64,000 bases of DNA from Prunella strophiata (taxonomy: Eukaryota; Chordata; Aves; Passeriformes; Prunellidae): assembly GCA_036583965.1 (NCBI GenBank), contig JAZBQD010000021.1:21171620-21235619 (forward strand), in the 5' to 3' direction. The notes below the pieces were generated by a model. It was not told the DNA's origin. It did no database searches and saw nothing but the letters and a program-made list of their open reading frames with translations. Position 1 is the stretch's first letter; every line of letters starts with the position of its first letter. Positions 36,227 through 49,100 of this stretch are shown here, one piece after another. A program made the position numbers and the translations under genes.

Positions 36227-38482
36227 GTGAGTGCTGCTGCCTTGGCGTGAGCAGGGGTGGGCGAGTGGCATCCGACCCACGGTGCTGCTTGGTGACAAGC
36301 TTGGTGATGTTCCTGTTTCTGTTCCCTGCTTGGCTGACTCAGTTTAGCAGTAATACATTTCAGGAATCCCACCTGCCTGAGGTGGGGCTTGGGATGTTGA
36401 AGTGGGTGTGTTGGTTCAGGTCAGTGTCTTACACCCTGGAATATTGTATTGAGTATCTAAAGATACTATCATATCTGGACAACTCAACAAACCAGTAGAT
36501 GTTTTGCAGTGAGTCAAGTGATGCCCTGAGCACCAGCATAATCTGTGCCAGCTTGGCACTGATTCCTGGTCCTTCAGCCAGTCTGGATTGGGAGGAGGAG
36601 CTGGGCAAAAGGGATGGGCAGGACATGCGAGTTTGCCATGTCTGTTTTCCATGTCTCTTCTAAAGTGAAGGGCTGGTATGAAACATTTGCTCACACAGAT
36701 CATAGGACAGGGGTTGCAGCTTCAAATCCAGCAAGAGTTAATGCGCCTAAAAGGAGCAGTTAGGCTGGATGGAGTAGAGATGGTACTTTGTTTAGTCAGT
36801 GTAAAGGGTTGAAATGTTTTTAATGTTCTGAATAAGCCAGGTCTCCTGAAGCCCTCTTGGGAGGGAGGAGGAGAATCATCCTAGGTCAGCTGGTTTGTGT
36901 GCTATCAAGGCACAATGGTGCTGGAGCTGGGGTGTGCCAGCAAAAACCTTCACAATCGTCATAGCTTCAAGCAGGACTTTTCTCTATGACTGCTGTGGAA
37001 ATGGGTAAATCCTATAAATGGCCACTCTGGGGAACTGGCATTCTGCAGTGAATGCGCATGGAGACAAGGAAAGTGATCTTGGCTGAAAGGGTTGAGAAGG
37101 GACAGCAGCAGCAGCTGAGGGAGAACATGTGGGTTTTCAGAAATGTCCCTTGAATTCACATCTGGGTCTCATTGCTGTTATGCTTGTGAGTAATGAGGAT
37201 CTGAAATAAACCCAGAACACCCCAAGAGTGTGACAGGAGATTTTTCATTAAGAGTTAAACTCAGTCTTGTGGAAAAAAGTGCCCAATATGTGACCTTGGT
37301 GGCCCAGCGCAGTGGAGAGCGTGGCACACGCTTCCCAAAGGTCGCGGTGACAGCGAGAGCGCAGTGCTGCCACACCAGCCCGGGGGGACAGAGGCTCCGG
37401 CAGCCCCTGCTCCGCCTAGGAAAACATCCCGCGTTCAGAAGGGCTCTTTGGGCAGGGCTGTGGGTTGTGAGCTGCTTAAATGCAAAATGAGCAGAGAGGG
37501 GAAACCATCCGTGCCCTTTGTGATAGACAGAACAACCTTGAAAACCTTGTTTACTCTAGAAATTTCTGTTTACCTTGTCTTTTACTGTACAAACCTTATC
37601 TTTCCTGTCCTGCCGCCCAGATTAGGACATGGCAGGTACTGGGAGGGCAGGAGCTGACTGGCTGGGAGGGAGAATGGTTTGGTGACCATTTAAAAAAATA
37701 TATTATTTTTGAAGTAGAAGTCCTGACAAGTCACTGAAAGGAAAGCTCGATTTACACATATTTTAATTTCCTTTAAGCTTGTTGGTTCTTCAACAAAAAC
37801 AGCAAACAAGACACAATTTCTTGATCATATTGTATTTCAACGGTGATGAATACAAGCAAGAATAAGGCTGCAGAAGGCAAAGGGGGCATCTTGGGTCGGT
37901 TTTGCAAGTCACTTTAAGCTGAGATACTTAATTTGAAACACTACTGGAGCCCATTGTTCAGCTGGTCAAAAGTGGGACACCTCACTGCGTGCTGGGCCAG
38001 GCATCCCTGCAGGGATGGGAGTCAGGTTTGGATGAGAAGCTGCTCCCATCTCCCCCTCATTCTGATCCCGTTACGTCCCCCCAGGTGTGGGGACGCTCAG
38101 CTGTGGGGCACGGGAGGGTGTGAGTCTGTGCCCTGCGTCTCCTCCTGCTCTCTAGCAGGGTCTCTCCTGTGTCCCCATCAAGGTTTTTATTGTTGTTTTC
38201 TGACCACTGGCTGGACTTTTCCCTGCTGCCTTTTGATAAGGCAGTCTCTGTGGTATTAGATATCAGGCCCAGACACCTTGACAGACACTTGTCCATGACA
38301 CTTTTCTGGTCTGTGACACATCTCTGCTGGGGCACGAAGGGACAGTTTTGTTGCTTTGCTGCAGTCCAAGTGCAGTGGTCTGTTCTGTCCTGTGGCCTCG
38401 TGTGACACAGTGGAGCTACCCATTCCCCTTCTGCTCCATCCCCTTGCTGTGCACGGAGCGCCGGTGCTGGGGTTGAATGTTG

Positions 38483-38527
38483 TGTGTGCCTACTCTGTGT
38501 GTACCTACTCTGTGTGTACCTGCTCGC
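38483..38527 (+). repeat. Three 15-bp tandem units
   Basis: Units tgtgtgcctactctg, tgtgtacctactctg and tgtgtacctgctcgc lie head to tail. A minor slippage repeat. Confidence 0.85.
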
Positions 38528-41500
38528 TGCTGCGTGCAAGCATGTAGGAGAAAGCAGTGCTGTCTGGAGACAGTGAGTAGATATTTGCTTGTGTAGATGC
38601 ATCTCAATCTGTTGGAAGAGAGCTCTGATCACACCTTAATTAGTCCTCTAACAATCTGCAAAGGTCAGTGCCAATTGCCTGTTCATTTACATTTGTAATT
38701 GTGATGGTTCTTGATTGCACATTAGTTGCAACTCACTCCCTCCCACCCTGCAGAAGCACAGGCAGCCTGAGCAGCCGCTCCAGGGACACGGGGACCTTTG
38801 TCCCTGCCTGTGCCAGCCCCTCGGCCCTCTCCAAAAACTGGGTGTCTTTTGGGGAATAGTATTAGGATCTGCCCTCCACTTCCAGTAAAGGGATTACTAA
38901 GTTGTTGGCAGGGACATTATACGGACATCAGGCAGGAAACCCAATCCTCCTTGAACTGGATAATTAAAGACAATTAAACTTTTCTTTGTGCTTTGAGAAG
39001 TGTGCTCATTACACAGGAGATGGGGGAGTGGCTGGAAGTTCAGCTTTTTGATTCAGGTTTTTTGATCAGAGAGAACACAGCTTCAGGGAAGGGGGTATTG
39101 TCCTCTCAGGGTATTTTTGGACATATCTTGCTGTGGTATCTGAGCTGCTGCCACTGCAGATGTCAGCCCCTTGCTGCAGCAGCATCTGTGTAATGTTACC
39201 CATAAGCTAATTGATTTTTAATGATGGGGGTTTAGAGAAGAAAAAAGTAAAGAAAGAGTGACCATAATAAAAACCAATATGTTCTCAAGATGTTGGATGA
39301 ATGCACTTACAGCTCATTAGATAATGACAGAAACAAATGTGAAACAACTTGCATCGAATTTTCATTCTGACTTTAGAAGTGTTTCTTTCATCCCAGAAGG
39401 CATCAAGCCGCACACCCCTCTCCGTAGCAGCCGTGCACAGGGCCGTTGGTCAGAGCGGGATTTCTGCTCTGTGTCCAGCACGCGCTGCCCCTGCTCTCCC
39501 CATCGTATTCCTCTCCATATGCCACCCACATAGGTGGGGCTGTTGGGCCCCCACTGCTCAGCCTATGTCCCCCTGGACAAGTGCTGGTTGCACTTGATGT
39601 ATTTCCTCCCTTACCTGTTTCTCCTGATTGCTCCTGTTTTCCGTCTCGGCTCTCCCTTGCCATAGTGTCTTCCTGTGGGAGGAGCCCTTGCCCACTCTTC
39701 CCACTGTGTGGGACAGACCTCCTTTAGGTGTTTGTCAGGTGGCCAAGCTCCTTGCCTGCACTAGCCTCTCCTCACTTGGCCACAGAGGACAGTCCCTGTG
39801 GTGGCCACGCTGTCACAGCAACCTTTTTCATTGCTGCCAAATCCTCGGCCATCATCTCCTTGCAGCACAGGATTCTTGCTGGGGCCCTTGCAGGAGGAGC
39901 AGGGCTGGTGCTCCAGCAGTTCTTGCTGGACACCAAAATCTGTGAATAGCCCCTTTGTCCTGGTAGGACGGGGACTGGGGAGGCCACCTCTGCCAGCCCA
40001 CAGCAAGGGACAAGCCAGTCTCCCTGCTCCAAACAGGTGGATTACAGTTATTTTGAGGAATACCTTTACTGCAAAGCTCTGCTCTGAGAACCCCTGGAAA
40101 GCTGCTGGCTCCTTGGAAGGGGGGCATGCCTCAGAGCCCCTGCTTTCCCCCTCCCTCTGCCCCACAGGCAGAGGTACCCTGTTTGTCCACATCTCCCTTG
40201 TGTTTCAGTGTTTGACCTTTTGCAGGGCTGGGAGCTGCAGACTGAAATCTGGATGTGAATCTTTAATGAAACCAAGTATGTAAACAGAGCTACAGTATAG
40301 CCAAAGCAGTGTTCAGATGAGAAAACCCCATGTGGTTTAAAAATAGTAGTTCCCACAGAATCACACCTCAACCTGACTGCCTGTGTCGCCTGCAGACAGC
40401 AGGGTGCTCATTTGGTTGCTGCACCTCTGTGCACTGAGTCATGCGATTCCTTCATCATCATCAACCATGGAGTTTGTTACAGCAGGGGTGTGAGATGTGC
40501 CTTTGGGGTGGATTTTTCATGATAGCAGACTCTCTACTTCCAGTAGAACTTTAGAAGTTTTGAAGTGAAAGTTGGTAGCGATAAGTTACATTTCCCCCTC
40601 CTTAAAGTAAATTTAGCGGGATCGGATGTCCTCCACTTGGTCTCCATTAAAGACAGTGTGGTCATTCTTAATGACACCTGTCAGTCTCCAACTTCTGATG
40701 GAGGTAATGGAGGGTTTTGGAAAGAAATCACCAGTTTGCTTTGTAATCTTTCTCCAGTTTTTCATGGGACTTGATTTCACACAGCAATTAAAAACTTACC
40801 AAGCAGATCACCTGTATGGTGCCTGCAGGAAAAGAGTGTACGGAGTCCATGCTACAGCCTCTGCCAGTCAAAACCACTCTGCAGCTCTGGCTCTGCTGCT
40901 GATGCTACAGCTGCATGTCTGAAACTATGTGGCCCTCGTAGAGGGCTGGGGAAGTAATTTCCAGGCTTGTCCTTGATTGACACATTTAATAATCTGCCAG
41001 CCCAGGTTACAGCCTGAGCTCCTGTGTGCAAACACCAAGTGCTGCCCAGCTTCATCTGTATCTTCTGGGCTTTTTACCTCTCACTCCCAAAACGTGATAC
41101 TGCCTTTTCCCAATATGTGATCTGTAACCCCTGAGGGCAGCAGCATGCTCAGCTTTGTTTCCAGAGTGCTGCACGTAAATCCAGCCAAACCATCGGTGTG
41201 TGCATGGTCAGAGCTGGGCGAGCAGCCGCAGGCTCTCGGAGGAGCTGGCCCTGGTGTGTGCACCCGGCTTCTCCAGGGCTGTGTCCTGCAGCTGGGGCTG
41301 TGCAGCAGCTCTTGTCCCAGTGGAAATCCCTTCCTGTCCTCTCCTGAGACACAGGGAGCGACACAAGGGGTTCTCCTGTTTTGAGGCAATGCTCACCCAT
41401 GGTGCTGTAGCATATGTGGCCCAGCAGCAGAGGCAAACAGCCCTGGACAATGTGTGTATTGGGCTGATTGAACTTGCAGTTCCCTTGACTGCAGCAGTTC

Positions 41501-42174
41501 TGATCTCCCTGCCAACCCCACCAGCTACCCCCACATGCAGGATTATCTCTTGTTTTCCAAGATCTTGGGTCCATGTGTTTATTTAGAGGACAGTTTGTTG
41601 CCTTCCCCTTTGTTGTTCTGCTGAACCTTGGAATTTTTCTCATTTTTTGATGGATTGAATGGCTTCAGGACCTTTTACTTTTCCAGCAAGTTCCTAACAG
41701 AGTTGTAGTATTTCTGGTGAGGTCTCTCTGCTGGGGGCCATCCCAAGTCTGAGCAGATGTCAAAGTCTCTCCTCCATGGTCAGGCAGAGAGACAGGGGGA
41801 AGCTTTCGGTTCTGCTTTAGTTTCACACTGCTTTAATGGTCATTGAAATCCAGCAAAAGTGTTTCTGGCAGCCATGGATCATGGTGGCTGCATTCAGTTG
41901 GCTCCTTCAGAAGGCCTGAGGACATGAGAAGAGTCCAGTGGTTTGAGAAACTTTTAGGAGTCTTTTCTCTCCTGATATTGCCCTGTAGCATCATTTCTAT
42001 CTGTTCCCTCCTTTCATCCTTTCTCCCACCTACATTTTGGAGAGCCCCATTCCTATCCCAGCAGCATCTCTCTGTCCTTTTCCATTTGGGACACCATGGG
42101 GCTGTTGAGGTCTCACTCCAGAGAATGCAGGGATAAAGTCGGTTCTCTTTAATATCTGGCAGAGGGAGATTTCC

Positions 42175-42199
42175 TTTTTTTTTTTTTTTTTTTTTTTTT
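42175..42199 (+). repeat. Poly-T run (25 nt)
   Basis: Twenty-five T, then attatttttta. No retrotransposon body is recognised upstream on the opposite strand. The run is prone to length error. Confidence 0.95.
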
Positions 42200-45100
42200 A
42201 TTATTTTTTAGGGTTGGTTTTGAGTTTAAAGTCAAGAGCATTTGTGCCTTAGCTCTGCTTTGACCAACCAGCAGCAAAGAGATAATCTCAAAAGGATATG
42301 AAAAGTTTAATCATTTTAATTTTGTTTTTATTAAAGTTGGTGGTGCCTTTTTTCCTGTGCCCCTGGTAAAGGGGGGCTGTAACAGCAGCCTGCCCAAAGC
42401 CTCCAGCAGCTGGTGACTGAGCCGGCGGCGGGAGGCGGAAGGAAGCTGGGCTGGAGGCACGCGGCAGCAGCACCCGGCCGTGGCAGGAATCTCAGAAACC
42501 CCATCCCACTCCAGCCACCACTTGTCCTGGGGAGCTCATGGCTTTCATTAAGCAGAAAGAGAGGAAGCTCTGACAGCTGACTTGTTCTAGGATGTTTTTC
42601 TTGTTCAACTGCATCTTAAAGCCCTTTCCACTTAGGAAAAGTAGAGGAAGTATCACCAGATGCTGCAGTACAACACTATGAGTCTCCCAGTCCCTCTTCT
42701 TCTCTGCTTTTTTCTCTGTATGCAAGCAAACTCCAGAGCCAGACTGAAGCCCAGCTGTCAGAGCTCAGCATCTCCCTGAGCTCTGTTTCCCTTGGGACTC
42801 CAGAGTGGAATCCCTTTTGGTACTGTGTCCCTGAAGCTCTGTTGTTGATGCTGTCACAATGCCCAGGGCATGGTGCCCACTGCACCTTCTGCTTCTCTTC
42901 CCTGTTTCTCCTTTCCCCTTTCTCCTGAACAAATTTAGAATAGGGAACTATTCTCCTGAGGACTCGGAGGTGGTTGTTGCAGTGGTGCAGGCTGAAGACT
43001 GAAAGTCTCTCCCTGTGAGGGGTGAATCAGTAAAGCTTTGGAGACTTTGCAGGTACTGCAGCATGGTCCCAGGGTGTGTTGGAGCAGGTGAGATGTCCAT
43101 GTGAGTGACATGGGATTCACACTGACAACAAATTGGCCTCTTGGTGAAGGTCCCATCAGTGTAGCTGTGCTGCTTCTGTCCCAGACTCACCCCTGCTCGG
43201 GTGCTGTGTCTGACCCAAACCCCTGCTTTGATCTTCTGGTGCTATGAAGGAAAAGAAACCCTCCAAAACCTTAGACACATTCTCCAGCATGTTCTCCAAC
43301 TGTTCTTCCACTTTTAGCCCTGATTTATGATGTTTCTCTCACACTCTGTTGTAGCAGCTCATATCCAGCACCTTTCCACAGGTCTGACTCTTGTAGCCAT
43401 TGCTGTGTTTCTGTTTTCTCCCTTGCTGTGGTACTGGGCTTCACATTAAATATCTCTGGAACAAACATGTCTCCTCCTGTGTTCCCAGGTTAATGAGTTG
43501 AAAGAGTTGCCTGGCTGCTGTGTTGTTTTTGGTGTATTAGTTTGGAGTCTCTTTTTTGGTTCCACTGTTGACCTGAACTGAGAGGGGCTGGAGCCTCAGC
43601 ACAGAGTTCTGGTGGTATCTCAGTACCTTTTTCCCTGCTGACATCCCCAGTGACACCCTGGCTGTGGACAATGGCAGAAAGGAAAGGTCAGTCACGTTCA
43701 GCCAGGCACAGGCTTTGTGTTCAGAGGCACCAAGGATGTTTGACTGGTTTGTGAGTAAGCAGTGGAGCAGGTGAGACCTGGAGCAGCACACTGAAGTGCC
43801 TTCCTGTTTGGAAGCCTGCTGCCACCAAACATGCCCATTTGGAGTTGTAGGCTTCACTGTCCTGTGGAAAGATCCATTTGTTTATAAAAGCTTATACAAG
43901 TCTACAGGGTCATGCTCAGCACTGTAAGAGAATGTCCTTGCACCTTCCCCTCTTCAGGGAATATCCTTGCAGGTCATCAGCTCCTTTCCTGGTTGTTCCT
44001 GCCTTGTCCCTGCCATGGTTCTCTCACAGTTCATTCTGCTGCAAGAGCACATGTCTAAAGGGCTTTAACTGGCAGGACTGAAGGAGGAGCCCCCCTGGTA
44101 CCCAAACCTCACCATGCAGACCCAGTACACTGCCCAAAATGAGTAAGTTGAGACCTCTGTTCAGAGGAGACATTGTGAGAATAGCAAGTGCTCTCCTCCA
44201 CCTCTGTTCCATAGGTTGTGGATTTAATTGCAAGATATATACAGCTTGGGATATGAATTGAATTCCTTTTTTTCTGTATGAGCCATAGGCAAAATGAGAT
44301 TCCATACATTATCAGGGGGATGATTTGTGAAACAAGGTTTTGCAGCAGCTGGCTCAGGCCAGCTTTTTTTTTTTCAATGACCCCTGGCCTGGCCTGCTCC
44401 AGCAGTCCCACTGCTGTGGTGTGCACGTTGGGCCACTCTCCTGTGTCCCTGCTCTGGTCTTCTGTTTGCTGCACTTCTGAAATGCACTTGCTTCCTGTCC
44501 CTTCTGCGAGGCCTATTGATCCTCTGGTGATGACATTAGTGTCCTCACAACTGCCTGGGAAGGAGCTACCACATGCATTTATTTTTCCACTAAAACTCTA
44601 AGATTGGCTAATAACGTGCCTGTCAGCACCAGTGTCCTGCCTGCTCTGACTGCTTCAGAGGGAAATCTGGGGGCCCATAAACAAATAATAACCTACCCAA
44701 ATTGAGGTCTCATCCTTGTTCCTACTAAAATTCAGTTCATGCCCTTAAGCAAGAGGGTTTCTCTTTCATCCAAATACTCGGTTTGCTTTTCTGAGTTGCA
44801 CATCTCAATGCTTTTGCCATGTATTTTGTTTTGACCTCAATGATTTCTTGAAGTCACAAGTTCCAAAGGTTAATTGGGAGCTGTATGAGAAATTATTATC
44901 CATATTTGCTTCCAATTTGCATTTTTTTCCCTTTTCCGTGTCAGTCCTCCCAAGAGTGGTGAGTGAGAGAAGCAGTGTTGGTCTTACTCTACTGAACCTT
45001 CACTTGGATGCTTCTGTGAAGGCCACCTTCAGCTCAAAGAGCCTGAGCCCCTTCCTTCTCTGTACTTCCTCCTACCCCTTTTCAGGCTTTTCATTCATGT

Positions 45101-45899
45101 GTGGTCACTTCATTAAAAAATAGCAGTGGTTTGGGTTTTTTGGTTCTGTTCTACTCAGGTGCTTTCTCCCCTGTCAGTGTGTCAGGTGCAGGTTTCCACT
45201 GGTCTGCAGGGATGTGCTGGTCCTCTCCACACGGTGCACCCCAGACATCCCCACTCAGTGCCCCAGCCTGGGGCCTCAAACCCCTAAATCTCAGTGTTGC
45301 TCTGGGATGGTGGGTGTGGGGCCCTGCATGGCCCCCCCATCACTCCCCAGGGTTAGGGGTAGGGCACCCAGGGGCACAGCCTGATGTGACTGCCCATCTC
45401 TGTGCTCACCCTGCTGCACCTTCTCTGGCAACTGGCTCTTGCTTTTGGTTACCAATTAAGCTGAAGCATTCTGGCCTTTTCCATCCCCTTTCCATGGTGA
45501 TGAAGGTTGAATTAGGGCTGAGTGTTTGGGATTGTTCCTTGGCCTCCATTGCTACTTTGCTGCCTCTTTTGTGGCCAAACAATGGGATTAATTTGGCCTT
45601 TGCCAGCCATGCTCAGCGCCAGCCGTTCCACTTCACTTGCGCAGCCACCTCTCCCTTCCACAGCACCTACCCTGGCTCCTCCTGTTCTGTGTGTGTGGCG
45701 TGGAGGGTCACTCGTGGTTTGTTTTGTGTTGGCCTGGCAGGGTCAGGGGCCTGCTGGTCTCCTCCTGCTCCAAAGGACCTGTCAGGCGAGGTGACCAAGC
45801 GTTGCCAGGCGAGCGGGGCAGCAGCCCCTTCCTCCTGCACAAATTGGCAAGGATAACCTTGTCATATCCAGTGCGGCGCTCACGGGCGCCTGCCTCCGA

Positions 45900-46110
45900 G
45901 GGGTAATCATGCAGGCATAAATTCGGAAAGTTGCTAAGCTATGAGCAGTCTTATGAGCATTAAAAGTGTCCTCTTTGCCAGAAAGGTCATTCATAACTTG
46001 GCTGCGCCTGCTGATGTACAGTCAGTGATATTGATTGATTAATGTATAAAAAGCACCAAATCCATTTGCTTCTGTGAAAGAGAATAAAGTGCAGTCGACT
46101 CTCTCTTTAT
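45900..46110. promoter_or_regulatory. Candidate conserved enhancer, intron 4
   Basis: Begins near gtaatcatgcaggcataaattcgg and includes gaaaggtcattcataac (nuclear receptor half-site-like), ttggctgcgcctg, gatattgattgattaatgtataaaaag (46026-46052; PBX/HOX-like TGATTGATTAAT) and aagagaataaagtg. The switch from GC-rich flank to this block is sharp. Inference from motif density only. Confidence 0.35.
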
Positions 46111-49100
46111 TTTCACCTCATCCTTTTGTTTGAAGGACGTTTTTTTTTCTCTTTTTGTTTTGCCAGCTAGGTTTAAGGGGGTTACAAAAAGCCAGTTTCT
46201 GCCAAGTAATGCGTTCACAAAGGGAACATTGATTCACATCAGTGTCGCTTGAATTACCCTTAAAGGTTTGCCAAGGAGTTGTTCTTATATTAACCTTCTG
46301 TTCATCAAAGACGAAATAAATAAATAAGTCATAAAATCAGCTTCACTGCCCCTGCTGGAGTTGGATGCAAAACAGGAATTTCTCATGTTCGGAATTTGTG
46401 CTCCAGGTGCTGCACCTTGGCCCCTCTCCCCAGGCTCTTGGCCTTTTCCCTCCTGCAAAGCTGTTCCCCCAAGGCCCCAGTCTGACCTGGGATGAGTATT
46501 GATGGTTTTAGGGAGGGGGCCTCCTGCAGGGGAGTATTTTCATGTTGTATAAAAAGTTCATTTAATCATTGCAAGCATAACTAGAATGATTCCTGTGCAG
46601 GACAATGAGGCCCAAGGCATTCTGCCCTGGCCAGGGTTGGCATTCTTCTCATTCACCCAAGGTCTTGTTTGTTTTTCTGGACTTATTGGGCCACTGGTAA
46701 TTAATTATGTGTTGTTCTCATTTTCCTCTAGTTAATTCTGAAATGGGAGGTACCTTGGTGCCCATGGAGCTCTGTGCAGTAACATCTCTCCTTCCCCTCT
46801 CTCCGGGTGCACCGCCGTTGTCCGTGTTCATCCCAAAGTGCCCTTGTCCCCTGTGCAGGCAGCCAGGGGCTGCAGGTGTCTGTTCCTTTGGTAGGGTGGC
46901 TGGCCCATGAGTCCCAGAGATGGCTGTCCTCTTCAGCAGGAGCTTTGTTGCTTTTCTTCAGTGCTGTTTAACCAAACTTCTGCGTTTTCACTCAGTCCCT
47001 GTTCCAAAACTGTGCAGTGCTGTTGGGTGACATTTCTTCTCTAGAGCAGGAGTTTCTTTGGCTTCTGCATGTCAGGCAGCTGTGCCCATCACACTTAGCC
47101 AGCAAACATGGAGCTTGGAAATCAACTCCCCTTGGAAACATCTCTGCACAAGGTGTCCCCACCTGACTGTCATAACCCACCATTCCCAGATCAAGAGCCC
47201 TTGGCAGTCTTGTCATTTCAGATAACCTGAGCCATCCTGCCACAAGGGATGCCCTCACTCTTGGTTTCCAGCCTGGCTGCATCTGATGGGCTCCTCGGCT
47301 CCCAGAGCACTGGAGCTACAGAGGAGCTCAGCTCCTGAGTTCTGCTGAGACCTGTGGAAGCACTGTGCTGGCTGTGGCATGAGCAGCTCTAAGTGCCCGT
47401 GGTCACATGCACCAGTGGTGCTCTGGTGGTGCTCTGCACTAGAGCATGAGCCCGTGGGTACCTGAGGTCCCACCAACCTCCTCAGTGCTGCCCACATAGG
47501 CACTTTTATTCCAGCATCTCTCACTGGTGAAGAATGATGGTGATTATCTGTGAGGGTGCATGCTGGGGTGAACACCAGAAATGGCAGTGTGCAGGATCCG
47601 TGCAGGATGTTCCTCCCACATGTGTCTCTGCCTCCTTTGCCTGTGTGGTGCATGTGCTCTGCTGGGCCCTGGACCTTGTGCCCATTCCACATCCCCAAGG
47701 GGCAAACCCCCAAACCCAGGCACGGCTGACAGCAGGGCATGGCACCTAATGCTCCCAGGGAAAACCTTTTCCCCCGTGACTGCTGTACAATCTGAAAGGA
47801 GAATCATCCTATTTTTTAATCTTTTTCTCTGACTGTGGGAGCACTGCAGCCGGCCGAGGCCCCCTCCCCCTCTGGCGAGGCAGTGAGGATTGGATCAGAT
47901 GATACGGAGTGTGCATGCTGAGAATGAATCCATTTTCTCTCCTCCATCTCCCCAGAATAAATTAGAATTTGCCTGATTTAATAAAATGGCTTCATCTCTG
48001 CCATCTTTTCTATCTCCCATGTGCTTCATCCCCACCCCCACTGCAGAGGCACAGATCTGGCCTGTGTCAGGCGCCGTTCGGGGCCGGCGCGTGGGGCTGG
48101 TCAGCGCTGCCCGCTCCGCCCGCCCCAGGGTCCGGCCGGGACAGCGCAGGATTTGTCCCTACGTCTCCATTTCCTTATTGTCCAAGGCAGTGGCTGTGAC
48201 TGCTGTTGAGGTCAGTGTAATTTACTGTCCTATCCATGGTAAACCTGCCCTTGCCAGGGCTGTGACTGCCATGCAGAGTGTTTGGGGACAGCGAGGGGCT
48301 GGGCACAGGGGCTGTGCAGCCCAGACTGCCCCAGCGCCGTGCTCTGTAAGCAGCACGTGTGTGTGTGTGTGAGAGAGTGCATGGAGTGGGGCTGAGCGCT
48401 TGCCACAGACCCCGAGGAGGGGGCCAAATTTAGGTGGCTTCACTGCAGCCAAACGTTTTTCTCTTGCCTGGATCTGGTGCTTTAATTCCTGTTTTCTAGG
48501 CTGATTTTTTCCTTTCCGTTCTGACACTAATTGCACCAGGCGCGTTGGGAGTGGCGGCTGCTGAGCGGTACCAGCTAAATGTTAAGAAAGGTTTTAAAAA
48601 CAGACTGAACTCTTCCTTAATGAGGCTCAATCGTGCTCTCCTCCGGGTGGTTTTGTTTTGCTGATCTGTCAGTTTTTCAAGGATTTAATTGCACTTTTTT
48701 CATATTAGTCTTTGAAATGGGGCTAAGCAGCTTTCTCTAAAATGCAACACAAAAAGGAGAAATGCTTCCCTATTTTCTTGCTTTGCTTTCATCACTCCAG
48801 GATCATCATCTGCCACTGGCACCAGGGACCCCACAGTGATAAAGAATAAAACATGTAAGAAGGGCACAAGTGAAGGGCATGATGCACTGCTGTGGTGGCC
48901 CCACAACTGGAAACCCTTGCCAGTGGTCCCCTTTGCCTCCCGGCTCCTCTGGCTGTTTCCAGTTGGGCCACAACTCATGCTAATCCTGGAAGACTTTCCT
49001 AATGTTGGGTTTGAAGGGAGAAGCAGGAGGCAAAGGCTGAACTGGCCTGTCCAATGTAGCTCATTTCTGGCAGAAATGACACAGAAATGAGTCAGAACCA

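Larger units (their letters stand above)
36227..45899 (+). other. ZFHX3: ZFHX3 intron 4, first part
   Basis: Non-coding. It holds three 15-bp units (38483-38527), AT-rich stretches at 37680-37870 and 38630-38730, a T25 homopolymer (42175-42199) and a small CpG-rich patch (42418-42482). A 251-codon open frame at 45101-45856 has no domain, no splice logic and simple GC-rich composition, so it is not called. I see nothing else. Confidence 0.75.

Noticed and set aside
42175..42199. Retrocopy or SINE tail
   Set aside because: No element body or target-site duplication recognised around the homopolymer; the same holds for the A-run at 54821.
45101..45856. 251-codon open frame in intron 4
   Set aside because: No domain, GC-driven composition, several overlapping frames, no splice context.
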